64,000 nt of DNA from Platanthera guangdongensis (taxonomy: Eukaryota; Streptophyta; Magnoliopsida; Asparagales; Orchidaceae). The position numbers and the translations under genes were made by a program. The notes under the pieces were generated by a model, which was given only the letters and a program-made list of their open reading frames with translations, searched no databases and had not been told where the DNA came from. Positions 33,829-44,612 of the stretch are shown in pieces. The stretch is from positions 112,154,568 to 112,218,567 of the forward strand of contig CM077153.1 in the NCBI GenBank assembly GCA_039583875.1. The letters are read 5' to 3'. Within the stretch, counting starts at the first letter, position 1, and every line of letters begins with the position of its first letter.

Positions 33829-35270
33829 GATGCGGCTCTGGCCCCGGCAATCAAGTCAATCGAAGATGGGACTACGGATGAGTATACGCTAAAAGACGGC
33901 CTCGTTTATTTTCGTGGCCAGCTCTACATTCCCAAGGGCGGTAAAATCTGGGAGGATATATTAAGAGAGGCACATTGCTCTCAGTATTTTGTGCACCCGA
34001 CTATTGACAAGATGTACGCCGGCTTACGAAAGACCACGTGTTGGCCGGGAATGAAAAAGGATGTCTGATATTTTTTTACACATTGCGAAGCTTGTCAAAG
34101 GGTGAAGGCAGAATGCAAGAGTCCCGGTGGTTTGCTACAATCGTTGTCCATCCCCGAGTGGAAGTTTGAGGATGTCTCCATGGACTTCATCTATGGGTTA
34201 CCTCGCTCACGCTTGGGGAATGATTCGGTGTGGGTGATAGATGATCGCCTGACGAAAGTAGCCCGGTTTTTCCCTATGAAGAAAGAAGCTCATGTGGATG
34301 TCTTAGTACGTCTTTTTGTGGAGCAATTCATACGGTATCATTGCGTGCCTAAGACAATCGTGTCTGATCGTGATGGTCGGTTTACCTCCAAGAAGTGGAA
34401 AGCGGTTCAGGCGTATTTGGGTTCGCGCCTTACCTTTAGCACCGTGTTTCATCCTCAGACGGACGGGCAATCTGAAAGGACCATCCGGACATTGGAAGAT
34501 TTGTTGAGATTATTTGTGTTGGATAGAGGAGAGCCGTGGGAAAGGCTCTTATTGTTGGTAGAATTCTCCTACAACAACAGCCACCAGGCTAGTATCGGCA
34601 TGGCTCCTAATGAAGCCCTTTATGAAAGGAGGTGTAGAACCCCCTTGTCTTGGGTGCAAGATGAAGACCCGAAGGCTTTGGGTGTTGAATATATTGAGGA
34701 TACCGATGCGGCGGTTTGACTGATATAGGATCGCATGTTGGAGGCTCAAAGTCGGCAGGCGAAGTATTATAATGCAAGGTACTGGATGGTGGAGTTTCAA
34801 GTGGGTGATAAGGTGTTCCTGAAAATCCGACCGATGCACGGAGTGTCACATGTGCGTGGTGTGAAAAGCTCAGCCCAAGGTATGTTGGGCCTTATACTAT
34901 ATTGGAAAGGATTGGCTCGTTGGCCTATCGGTTGGAGTTACCGTACGAGTTAGAGAACCTCCACGACGTGTTCCATGTGTCGTCGCTTCGGAAGGCATTG
35001 TTGTAGCCCGAACAATACATCCCCACAACTGATGGTGTTGTGGTGTCTGATAGGTCTGTGCGACTAGAGTCGGTGCGGATCGTAGATAACGAGACAAGAA
35101 TGTTGTGCCGCAAAAGTGTTCCCTTGGTGAAGGTGCTATGGTCTAATCATGGGAAGGAGGAATATACACAGGAGCCAATCAATTTGATACAAAACGCTAT
35201 TCGGAGTTGTTTGCTCAAGGTAATTTTATTTAAAAGCATATATATTTTTCGTTATACTTTTCTCCCCATA
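33829..35270 (+). pseudogene. Element A integrase with chromodomain remnant
   Basis: Resumes at the right edge of element D. The H2C2 finger (REAHCSQYFVHP, then CEACQRVKAE) is interrupted by TGA at about 34066, in a position that is normally aromatic. The core has MDFIYGLPRS, VSDRDGRF and SERTIRTLED, so the D, D, E residues are present, followed by FSYNNSHQAS. TGA at about 34717 and TAG at about 34726 follow, then FQVGDKVFLKIRP and a frameshift near 34870. The tail (35040-35215) reads PLVKVLWSNHGKEEYTQEP, resembling a chromodomain. The PPT follows. Confidence 0.88.
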
Positions 35271-35280
35271 ACTTAAGCCT

Positions 35281-35297
35281 GATTTCGGGGAAGAAAT
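35281..35297 (+). other. Putative polypurine tract of element A
   Basis: TTCGGGGAAGAAA lies about 25 bp before the 3' LTR start TGTAACGTCCCG, in the place and style of Tekay-type PPTs (TTCGAGGACGAA). Confidence 0.5.
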
Positions 35298-35449
35298 CTT
35301 TTATTTTGTTTATAGGATTTGTAACGTCCCGAATCGCACTAGGCCCCTCGTGCTTGTTTTTGAGTCGGGAGAGCTGACTTGGGTTCAGGGGGAGTGCTGA
35401 CAATTGGGCAGCACAAGTGAAAAGGAGGAGAAATCAGTCAAGCATAGGA

Positions 35450-36138
35450 CACAGGTAGAAACACGGGCGTGCCCCTAGCCGTGTGGGAGTGGCCAGCTCT
35501 CGAGTCAATGACTCGATTATGTCCAGAGAAGGAAACGGGTAGTGACACGGGCGTGTCACTACCCGTGTGAAGTGACACGGGTAGAGACACAGGCATGTCC
35601 CTACCCGTGTGTTTGTGTGTGTCGAGTTGAACTCGATGAGGTGTGTCGAGATCGACGAATGGTGTCGAGATCGACGAAATGTATGACACGGGTTGAGACA
35701 CAGGCGTGTCCCTACCCATGTGTCGTTGTGTCGAGTTGAACTCAACGAGGTGTGTCGAGATTCACGAGTTGTGTCGAGATCGACGAAGTATATGACACGG
35801 GTAGCGACACGGGCGTGTCCCTACCCGTGTGTGTGTCGAGTTGAACTCAACAGAGCGTGTCGAGATCGACGAAGTGTGTCGAGATCGACGAAATGTATGA
35901 CACGGGTAGAGACAAGGGCGTGTCCCTACCCGTGTGTCGTTGTGTCGAGTTGAGTTCGTCGAGATGTATCCAGAGAAGGACATGGCCAGGGAACACGGCC
36001 GTGTCATGTGGACACGGGTCGGGACAAGCCCGTGTTCCTACCCGTGTCAAGTATTGAACCGACACTAAAACCGTCGTTGACGCTTCGCCTAAGCCAGACA
36101 CGGGTAAGGACACAGGCGTGTCCCTACCCGTGTCACTT
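35450..36138. repeat. Palindrome array in U3 of the element A 3' LTR
   Basis: Counterpart of 98-768 with the same ~38-bp units (for example near 35576-35613, 35793-35830, 35898-35935 and 36102-36138) and TCGAGATCGACGAA spacers. The number and order of spacer repeats differ slightly between the two LTRs. Confidence 0.8.
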
Positions 36139-37445
36139 TTCATATATAACGGTTGCGAAAACCCTAGCCATTTTCACTCCTCATTCCATCCATTTTTCCT
36201 TAGAAAATTTCTGTAGAGAGGGAAAACTGCTGGATCAAGTCCAAGAGGAGGAGAACCGCCGTCGTCGTGAAGAAGAAGATGTCGCTGAGAAGAGTTACAC
36301 GATCCATGGCCGAAAATAGTGGGAATGCAAGAAATGAGGTGAGCTTTCTCCCCTCTCCCTTGGTGCTAGATCTGTAGATATCTAGGTGAGATGTCGACTC
36401 AAAATAGTCTTGACTAGCGATATGGTGATTTCTCTAGGAAGACGACGTTCTATGGCTTGTGCTCTAAGGTTAGTGGTGTCTTCAACCTCTCCAATCTTCT
36501 ATATAAAGACGGGGGATGGTTTCATGAAGAATCATGGCCTCATGAGGGTGAATAAGGGAGGAGGAATTTCTGTGTGATTTTGGAAGACCGACTTGAGGAG
36601 GAAGATGAACCGATGTCGTTCATTTATCTTTAAGATGCATGCAGAATCTGTGTTCTGCGCGCAGCAATCTTCTTGGACATTTTCAGTTGTGATATGTCCA
36701 GATCTGGGTTGTCAACTAATCACGAAAGTTGAGGTCCTCGAAAAGTCCTTTCCAACGAGTGGTTGCAAGAATTCAGGCGAAGTAGGTAGCCACGGGAAAG
36801 TCTGAACGAAATTGACATCCGGCAAACCTGCATGCAGAAATTGTGTTCTGTGCACAGCGGATTTTGAATCCGATTTCAAACAGGATACATTCAAATTTGG
36901 GTTGTGGTCTAAATATGAAAGTTATAACCCATGGAAAGATCTTTCCTTCGAGGGATTACACGTCTTCACCGAATTCCTGTAGCTTCGAGAATCTCCGGTT
37001 GAAGTTGCTGTCCAGATTTATTCTGCACTTAAATTCTAGGTTTTTATATAATATGGATTTGGATACAGTGGAATCGATGTTGCAATTTAACTCGAGATTT
37101 TGGTGAACTATTAATTTATGTAAACCACTGCAGTCCTATGAATGATGAATATTACTAATTGGATTTAATATAACTGAATCGTGAAGCAAGCTTACTTAAA
37201 TGAAATGACTTGTTAGAAATTGTTAGACTATTATATATGTGCATTATGATATATTATGTTGAAATCATTTGGAATGACATATAGAAGGATAAACTATGGT
37301 CATGAGTATGTTTGATGGTTGGAATGAAATTTAGTAGTCCAATACTTAGAGTGTAGTCTCCCTACGGGTAGTATTGTGAAGGATGTAAGTGCGGTGTTGA
37401 CCGTAACTAGTTGGGTTAGTGTTGAGATGTGGTATAGATGGATGG

Positions 37446-37815
37446 TTAGGCTGTTTCCTCGTGCTTACTTCCAAGGCCCCTTCCAAGCCACGGTGATGTG
37501 GAATTTGCATGCGGTGTGAGTCGACACGCGGTGTTGTAATCCTGGGTTAAGGATAGTGTGGCAGGTCTACGGGCTCGCCGATCGTCACACCGATGAGAGT
37601 TGACAGTTAGACTTTGGGCGGTTGGGCTGTGTCCTCGGTGTTCACATCCCGGGGCCCCTTTCGTGCCAAGTGAACGGTTGGGCTGTGTCCTCGTGCTTTC
37701 TTTTGAGGCCCCTTCCGGGTCATACAAGGTCAGTTCAGGGCTGTGTTCTCGGTGCACATCTACCCGAGACCCCCGCTGGGCCATAGTACGCATGGGCTCC
37801 GCTGTTGTGTTCTTA
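37446..37815 (+). repeat. Imperfect tandem repeat, ~60-75 bp period
   Basis: Four to five diverged copies of GGGCTGTGTCCTCG...GGCCCCTTCC-type units, at about 37450, 37618, 37676, 37737 and 37797, in the middle of the element A LTR. No coding potential recognised. Confidence 0.6.
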
Positions 37816-38681
37816 GCGTTGAGGCGTACGGAGGCCTAGGTGAAGCAGTATGGATGCCCGCCTAGTAGTAGAGATGCCCGCTCTACTGTCACCGCCTGGC
37901 CATGGCGGTTGATGCCTGAGAGGTTAGCTACCTGCTCGAATAGTGAGAACTATAGTCTGTGTCGACATTGCAATTGCATGTGTGTGATCATGGGTGAGTC
38001 ATTGCATAGCATACATACCATTTCATATCATTGCACAACAAGATCCTCATCGTATAAGTTTGTATGGGAACTCCTATACGATGAGTTACTTTATGCAAAT
38101 CGATCCTTAACTTATAAGCTTGTATGAGCATCCTTATAAGTTAAGTTAATTACCTGTTGTAGCTTCCTTTACTTGTTGAATTAGTATTGCTCTAGTAGAA
38201 CTACTATTTTATAATATTGTTATTCAAGTACTAATACCACCTGCTTGTACCTGTTTAATTACTTATACATATTGTACCCTTGTTCCTTTCTCTGTCCGGT
38301 GCTGAGGAGTCGCCGGGGGAGCTGATGAGAAGTCACTTAGTCTTTTTGACTAACGGTTGCTACGTCTTCCTTTTTAGGAGGTCTCCCCGCGGGTAGAGCA
38401 GCCGCAGACTTTATAGCAGGACAGCCAGACCAGGACGACCGGGCCTGATGTGACGGTGTCGTCGCTACCATCGGTTACGGATATGAGTGTTGAGCGACTC
38501 TGATGTAGCCGTTTGGGCAATTATTATAATTGTACTCTGATATTGTAGAAGCATGTTTTAGCTTCTCTTATTTGTTGTATTTGGACTATATACTTGGTGT
38601 GGATTTGACTTCTCTCTTTATTATAGTTTGGTTGGGTTGGCATATGTATGTTGATATTGATTGTAGCTGGTGGAATAGGTG

Positions 38682-40345
38682 CACCAAGGCGCAAAGGGCC
38701 CCTGGAGCCTAGGCGCAAGGCACAGGCGCACGCCTGAGGCACGTGAGGTGCAAAAATTGGGGGAAAAGGAAATTGAGCGAATTGGGCGCCCAATTCGCTG
38801 GAATTGAGCGAATTGGGCGACCAAATCGCTGGAATTGGGTTAGCTCTCTTCTATCAAGTTAGTATAAGAGCCCTTTTGGGATTGGGTTAGTTCTCTTCTA
38901 TCAAGTTATTATAAGAGCTCATATTTTCCAATATTTTATCTAAACACGTGAGAAGTGATATAAGTACATGATAGTCATATTGATGCATACAAAGTGCCAC
39001 TAGAAATCAAATAAAAAACTACAACATGTAATATAAAGTTGACGGAGATAAATAAATTTAGGGTAAAAATTTTTGTACCTTTTGAACACCCATGATCAAC
39101 CCCTCTTGAATTAACAATATAGCATGGTTTCCACTCAGCTAATGAATGATCAAATCCCTCCATAAAATACAAAGGACATATTAGAATCAAACATTCAAGC
39201 ATAATAAAATGAGATCATTTTTTGAAGGCAACATAATAAAAATAACAACATAAATAAATCAACCAAGTCAGCAATCATAATCTACCAAATCAACATTGCA
39301 ATTTTTCGCAACAAAAAACAAACCTAAGCTACCAAGTCAACAATCAAATACTTTAAACTAATGTGCAAGAAAATAACATAACATCACGACGATCACTCCA
39401 TCACTCATCGTCTGAATCAATAAAGGTTTCATTTTCTTCACTAGAATTTTCTTCTTCTTCACTGAACTCAGCCTCTTCTTCATCCTCGGCATCATCTGTA
39501 CGCATTGTTGGAGTAGGTTCCTTCTTCTTAGATGTGCTCCCCTTGTCAGCTACCATATTTCCTTTAGATAAGCGCGTGGAGTAGATGTCTTCTTCTACTC
39601 CGCTAGCCCTTGATACTGCACCCCAGGTCAATAATTCGTCATCAAAAACTATATCGTCATCCTGCTCAACCTCCTCATCTTCCTCCATTCTTCCCATCAG
39701 CCATTCATTGCTATCGTCAATATCTTTCAGCGAGATCGGATCAATACAATCACGTGAATCATATCGCCGACGCAAGGCACGATTGTATTTTACAATACTA
39801 AATCATTTAGGCATGACTATGCTAGAAGCCTTGAAAAGAAGAGAGCAGCCAAAAAAATACTTGAACTGGGCTTTTACTATGTGTCTATGTTAGAACAAAA
39901 GAGAGAAACCGGAAAACATGGCATCAAGAAAACATCTAAACCCTAAACATGGAAGCCGGAAAAAACCTCAATATGCAAGAAGAAGAAGGAATGCAGTGAG
40001 AAGTTACCAAAAGTTTCGGCGGCCGACGAACGGAAGAGGTGCGGCGAACAGAAGCCAAGCGGCGACAGGCGTGGAGCAACGAGCGGAAATTTCAACCCTA
40101 ACCTGGCATTAATCGGGAAAATGAGGGCAAGCATCGTTATAAAGACACGACAGGGAATAAAAATAAACCGAGACTGGACCAGATCTAGGCCAGGCGCGCC
40201 TAACCAGCACCTAAAAGGCTCGCAAGGCGCGCGCCTAGGTGCGCCTAACCCGCTCATAGGCCAATTCGCCTGCCTCACCCTTGATGGGGCGCTACTCCGT
40301 GCGCCCGGCGCCTCAGGCGCGCCTAGGCACGCGCCTTGATAACTT
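38682..40345 (-). mobile_element. hAT2: internally deleted DNA transposon with GGCGC-rich ends
   Basis: Absent from the 5' copy of the same LTR (14335-14370), so it is an insertion. Both ends are built from CCTAGGCGC / GGCGCGCCTAGG motifs in opposite orientation: left GCACCAAGGCGC...CTAGGCGC, right GGCGCGCCTAGGCACGCGCCTTG. It contains only the C-terminal tail of a hAT-like transposase on the minus strand. About 16 bp of target (GGCGTCTTGTGGTACA in the 5' copy) is replaced at the insertion site. The superfamily is inferred from the protein tail. Confidence 0.65.
39401..39830 (-). pseudogene. hAT-like transposase C-terminal fragment
   Basis: Minus-strand open stretch of 124 codons from 39775, extendable upstream in frame to YNRALRRRYD-like sequence. 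It contains DCIDPISLKDIDDSNEWLMG followed by a strongly acidic tail. DPISL-x-DID..NEW after the dimerisation region is typical of plant hAT-related (DUF659-type) proteins. The catalytic part is missing. Confidence 0.6.
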
Positions 40346-40444
40346 AGGCCCGTACGCTAATGCTACAGCAAGGTGGCTGTTTCGGGCATAAGCCCACCCC
40401 CCCCCCCCCTTGTGCCGTGTTTTGGGATCTGGGGGGGTCTTACA

Positions 40445-40871
40445 TGTGTTGGTTGCACATTTGAGGTCAGCCATTGCTGACCCACGTTACGACAATTTTT
40501 TATAGGGCAAGGATTGCAAGCAGGAGCAAGCTCGCCAGCCAAAAAGGCCTAAGCCTCATGAAGTGAACCTTTAGTTTGCTTATGTATTGATGCAATGATA
40601 TGGTCCTTGATTTGTATTCTGGCTTGTGTGACGATGTAGCTTAGGAGTGCTTTTGCACATTGATTGGGTTGTTATTCAGTTTTGGACTCTCATGGTGTAA
40701 GGCCTTAAGGCCATTTTGATACTCCTAGTTTGGTGGACAACTTCTAGTTTGGTTGTCAGTTTTGAGTTGGGTAGACTTATATCATCTTTTAATGTCGAAG
40801 TTGTGGCATCTGTATGTTGTGGGGCCCCGATCGGACCCATATTATATGGTCAATACAGTGGAGGTGTTACA
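40445..40871 (+). repeat. Element C 5' LTR, terminal part
   Basis: Sequence following element A that ends GGAGGTGTTACA directly before a PBS. It shares TAAGGCCTTAAGGCCATT and other short blocks with the element B LTR (inverted), so B and C are related families. The rest of this LTR should lie upstream of the window, beyond element A. Confidence 0.75.
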
Positions 40872-40874
40872 ATT

Positions 40875-40886
40875 TGGTATCAGAGG
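40875..40886 (+). other. tRNA-Met-type PBS of element C
   Basis: TGGTATCAGAGG, 3 bp after the LTR end GTGTTACA. Confidence 0.8.
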
Positions 40887-41147
40887 GAGGTTAGTGTCCA
40901 GGTTAAAGAGTCGTGGTTGAATGTCGTCATCGGATCGCGTAATGAAGTTATCCACCTAGGAGTATCGCAGGATTATGAGTGTCCTTGTGTCTAGTTGTGC
41001 GACTAGAAGCTAAGTTTGTTCTACTTTGCTTTTGTGAGGGTGCAAACGAAGAGGCGGGGATGTCAATGCCACGACAAGAGCCTTCGGCGAGCAGTGCTAC
41101 TGCTCAGGTTCCTTTGGGCGTGGGGTAACCCCGGATGATTTTTTTGC

Positions 41148-42170
41148 ATGCTTGCAGAAGCAAGGATGGAATCCCAAGCTGCCGCAGCAGCACAATTTGT
41201 TACCACTATTGTGCAGGAAGCAACTCCTGCTACCCCCGATGCGGCAACAGTCGTGCCAGGCAGAGGAGCCAGGCATGCAGAGCCGTTAGCAGAAAGAGTG
41301 GTTGTCGGACATGGAGACCGACAAATGAAATATTTTCTTCCATCCTACAACGTTCAAGGGTGTTGGCACACCGACCGATGTGGAGGATTTGTGGGCGAGG
41401 ATTCAAGAACTACTAAGGGCGGCCAAGACGCCAGTAGAGAAGCAAGCTGAGTTTGCAAGTTTCATGTTGGAAGGTGATGCCAAGCTGTGGTGTGTGAGCT
41501 ATAGCAGTCGCCAGTTTCCTGGTCGCACCACGACCATAGAGGAGTTTGGGAATACTTTCTTGAAAGTGTAGATTCCTGCGTCGACGAGGTTAGCCCTTCA
41601 AAGGCAATTTCTACACTTAGTGTAGTGGGACAAGTCGGTGGACGAGTATGTTCAAGAGTTTACTATGTTGGGTCGTTATGCTGGAATGACCATGGCTGAC
41701 GATGTGTAGAGGGAGAACCTCTTCTACGATGGGCTGAGGGAGAATCTGAGACAACCCCTCATATCTATAAAGAATGTTGGTTTCATTGAGCCGGTTGAGG
41801 CTGCCAGAACATTGGAGAGCAATTTAGAGCGAACCCAATGTCGAAAGTGTTTTGCTGCCAAGTAGGGAGAAGGAAAGTCTCCTCAATCTCAAGGAAGAAT
41901 TGACGGGAATAACTGGAAGAAGAAGTCCCATCCCTTCAAGAATTGGGAGAAGGATAGTATGACGTCGGGGGATCTAGCATCAAGGGACCACGATCGTGCT
42001 ACAATTGTGGCAAATCGGGGCGCATAGCTTGTTTTTGTACAGAGGGTGGCACTGAGCTGGAGCCGAGACAAGAATAGATGGTGCACTCTGGTCCTAACAC
42101 AGCAAAGAAAGAAAAGATGGCGGAGTCCAACGCTTCTCATTTTCAACCCGTGCAGCCAAGGGCGTAAAAC
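41148..42170 (+). pseudogene. Element C gag
   Basis: Starts with MLAEARMESQAAAAAQFV and shifts frame at about 41360. It continues as VEDLWARIQELLRAAKTPVEKQ, LEGDAKLWC and FGNTFLKV-stop, then with TAG codons near 41570, 41622, 41708 and 41863. A degraded knuckle near 41998-42040 reads CYNCGKSGRIACFC, with Arg replacing the zinc-binding His. Non-functional. Confidence 0.8.
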
Positions 42171-42229
42171 CTTGGGCAGTAAGAAGCGATCCGTTAACTC
42201 GATGTTGTGACATGTATGGAAGTTTGAGT

Positions 42230-42780
42230 TAATCTTTTACTTTAGACTTTCAAGATTGTTTATATATGTTTCCTATGTTTTATGCTTTGTGTTAGTTTCT
42301 GGATACCCCGTTAGGGTATTGTTTGAAAAGGAAGTGTCGCACTCCTTCCTTGCGGAATGTTTTATCTGGATGATTGGAGTTGAGTGATACTTGGCGGACA
42401 CAGAGCTGAAGGTTCGCATGCCTAATGGATCATCCATGACTACCGGGGTGACGAGGCGCATTTGTTGGAGTCTAGACGGAGTTGACTTCACTTTGGTAGC
42501 TGCGGTTCTACAACTGGTTGAGTTCGATGTGATTTTGGGTATGGACTGGCTTGTAGAGCAGTGTGTCAGTATTGACTGCCTATCCAAAGTCGTGACTCAG
42601 AGAAGTGAAGGGCAGGCAGAAGTTACATTTGAGGGCCTTAGTGGAGTGGCTTTTTCCCTGATTTTGGCTATGCAGTTGGTGCAGACTGTTAACCAGGGAG
42701 GAGTAACTCTTGTAGCATTGTTGGAGGTTCGCCTTTCTAGGTTGTCACTTGGAGTTATGTCAGCAGTGGCATAGTTCGAG
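42230..42780 (+). pseudogene. Element C protease
   Basis: The catalytic region near 42318-42350 reads LFEKEVSHSF where LFDTGASHSF is expected, so the active-site Asp is gone. The distal signature FDVILGMDWLVEQCVSIDC is well preserved at 42520-42580. In-frame TGA near 42384 and TAG at 42772. Confidence 0.75.
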
Positions 42781-44280
42781 GATGTGTTTCCCAAGGAACT
42801 TCCTAGAGCACCTCCTTGACGGGAGATCGATTTCTCGATTGAGTTAGTGTCAGAGGCTAGGCCGGTGTCACGTCCTCTTTTTAGCATGGCACCAAAAGAG
42901 TTGGTCGAACTCAAAGTGCAATTGCAAGAACTATTCGAGCAGGGGTATATTATACTCAGTTCTTCACAATGGAGCACGCTAGTGTTGTGTGTGAAGAATA
43001 AAGACGGTAGTATACGGTTGTGCATAGACTATCGAGAGTTAAATCAACTGACTGTCAAGAATAAGTATCTGATTCCTCGGATAGATGACCTGTTCGACCA
43101 GTTGGTGGGGTATGCGGTGTATTCTAAGTTGGACTTGAAGTAAGTATATTATCAGTTGCGTATTCGAGATGAGTACATACCAAAGACAACTTTTGAAATG
43201 AGTTCTGGTCATTTCGAGATCTCGGTGATGTCGTTCGGGTTGACGAACGCACCATCAGTATTCATGGATCTAATGAATAGAGTATTTCGTGAATACTTGG
43301 ACTCTTTTGTTGTCATCTTTATCGATGATATTTTGGTATACTCCAAACCGGAGGCGAAGCATGATACTCATTTGAGATTAGTATTGCAAGTGTTAATAGA
43401 AAATCAGCTTTATACAAAGTTCTGAAAGTGCGAGTTTTGGTTGGAGATTGTGGCATATCTGGGCCATGTGATTAGTGGTGATGGGGTGGCGGTGGATCCT
43501 GCAAAAGTTGAGGCCATCGAAGATTGGCCAGTTTTTAGAACTGTGGCGAAAGTTCAAAGTTTTCTTGGACTTGCCGGGTACTATAGAAGGTTTGTGGAGA
43601 ACTTTTCGTGGATAGCTCTACCCCTCACTTATCTAACTCGTAAGGACCAGAAGTCTGTGTGGACTCTAGAGTGCAAACATGCATTTTACACCCTGAAGGA
43701 AAGGATGATGAAAGCTCCAATCCTAAGTGTGCCTAAAGGGACTGATGGATTTCACATTTTCAGTGACGCATCAGGATGTGGGCTGGGTTGCGTGTTTGTG
43801 CAACATGACAGTGTTATAGCTTTTGGGTCTAGGCAGTTGAAGCCTCACGAGAGGAATTACCTCATCCATGACTTGGAGTTGGCGGCGGTAATTTTTGCAT
43901 TAAAGTTGTGGAGGCACTATATGTACGGTGCGAAGGTGGAGATCTTCACGGACCACAAAGGCCTAAACTATCTCCTACACCAAAAGGACTTGAATATGCA
44001 GCAGAGTAGATGGGTCGAGTACCTTGGAGACTATGAAGTGGAGACTCAGTATACGCCAGGCAATGCCAATGTGGCGGCGGATTCCTTGAGTAGGAAATAC
44101 TCTGATCAAGAGAGTTGTTTCGAAGCTCAAGATGAGCGGTTGATGCGGGAGTATGAGTCCCTTGGAATTGAGTGTGTAGCAAGAGGCGAGTCAAGCATGG
44201 CTCGATAGAACTAGATTGATTTGCAAAACGACTTATCCGATCGTATTCAGGAAGCAACTAGTTTGGATGAAGAGTTTCAT
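42781..44280 (+). pseudogene. Element C reverse transcriptase and RNase H
   Basis: Single frame with nonsense codons at 42819 (TGA), 43141 (TAA), 43423 (TGA) and 44206 (TAG). RT shows [41 protein letters not shown], catalytic [24 protein letters not shown] and [11 protein letters not shown]. RNase H shows [13 protein letters not shown] with the first Asp intact, [10 protein letters not shown] and DSLSRK. Apart from the stops the domains are complete. Confidence 0.9.
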
Positions 44281-44612
44281 CCATTCGTGGTCGAACCTTA
44301 AAAGGGCGAGGGTAGAACCTAGGAGATGATTGATGGGGACTTGAGGAAGGATGGAAGGATATATATACTGCAGTTCCGCAAGCTCTGTGAGGAGTTGATG
44401 TTTGAGGCTCATTTTACGAAGTACTCCATTTACTCGAGCAGTACAAAGATGTACTTGGATATGAAGAAATCCTTTTGGTGGCTTGGTTTGAAGCGTGATA
44501 TAGCTTGGTACATGAGTCAGTGCCAAACTTGCGCCTTGGTGAAGGCCAGGTGTCAGAAGCCGGGCGGGTTCCTGAAGCCTCTTCCTATCCCCGAATGGAA
44601 ATTTGATGACAT
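44281..44612 (+). pseudogene. Element C integrase, zinc-finger part
   Basis: Reads MIDGDLRKDGRIY, then the H2C2 finger EAHFTKYSIYSSSTK, in which the second His is replaced by Tyr (normally SIHPG), and CQTCALVKARCQKPGG. It is cut within EWKFDDI by the LTR of element F. It continues at 57265 with SMDFVHGLPRS. Confidence 0.88.
44608..44612. repeat. Target duplication of element F, left copy
   Basis: GACAT precedes the LTR start TGAAAGTGC and matches GACAT at 57260-57264. Confidence 0.85.

Larger units (their letters stand above)
1..40444 (+). mobile_element. Element A: Ty3/gypsy chromovirus (Tekay/Del-like), heavily interrupted
   Basis: This is a plus-strand LTR retrotransposon whose 5' LTR begins before the window. 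The order is 5' LTR (to 14458), tRNA-Met-type PBS (14461), gag, protease, RT/RNase H, integrase with chromodomain remnant, PPT and 3' LTR (35320-40444). That is the Ty3/gypsy order. The PBS, the chromodomain remnant and long LTRs starting TGTAACG suggest Tekay/Del. Insertions B+E, hAT1, D and hAT2 account for more than 30 kb of the span. The ORFs are broken mainly by in-frame stops. A lies inside the 5' LTR of element C. Confidence 0.8.
35320..40444 (+). repeat. Element A 3' LTR (interrupted by hAT2)
   Basis: Begins TGTAACGTCCCGAATCGC and ends GGGGGGGTCTTACA. Without hAT2 it is about 3.4 kb. It contains the U3 palindrome array (35450-36138), a TATATAAC box (36143-36150), a leader-like segment, and a middle part (36312-38007) that the 5' copy has lost. 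A C-rich and G-rich run pair lies at the very end. Sequence after 40444 is LTR of element C. Confidence 0.85.

Noticed and set aside
39363..39893. Ser-rich plus-strand ORFs in hAT2
   Set aside because: They are the complement of the acidic transposase tail (GAA/GAT runs read as TTC/ATC and TCT) with no domain.
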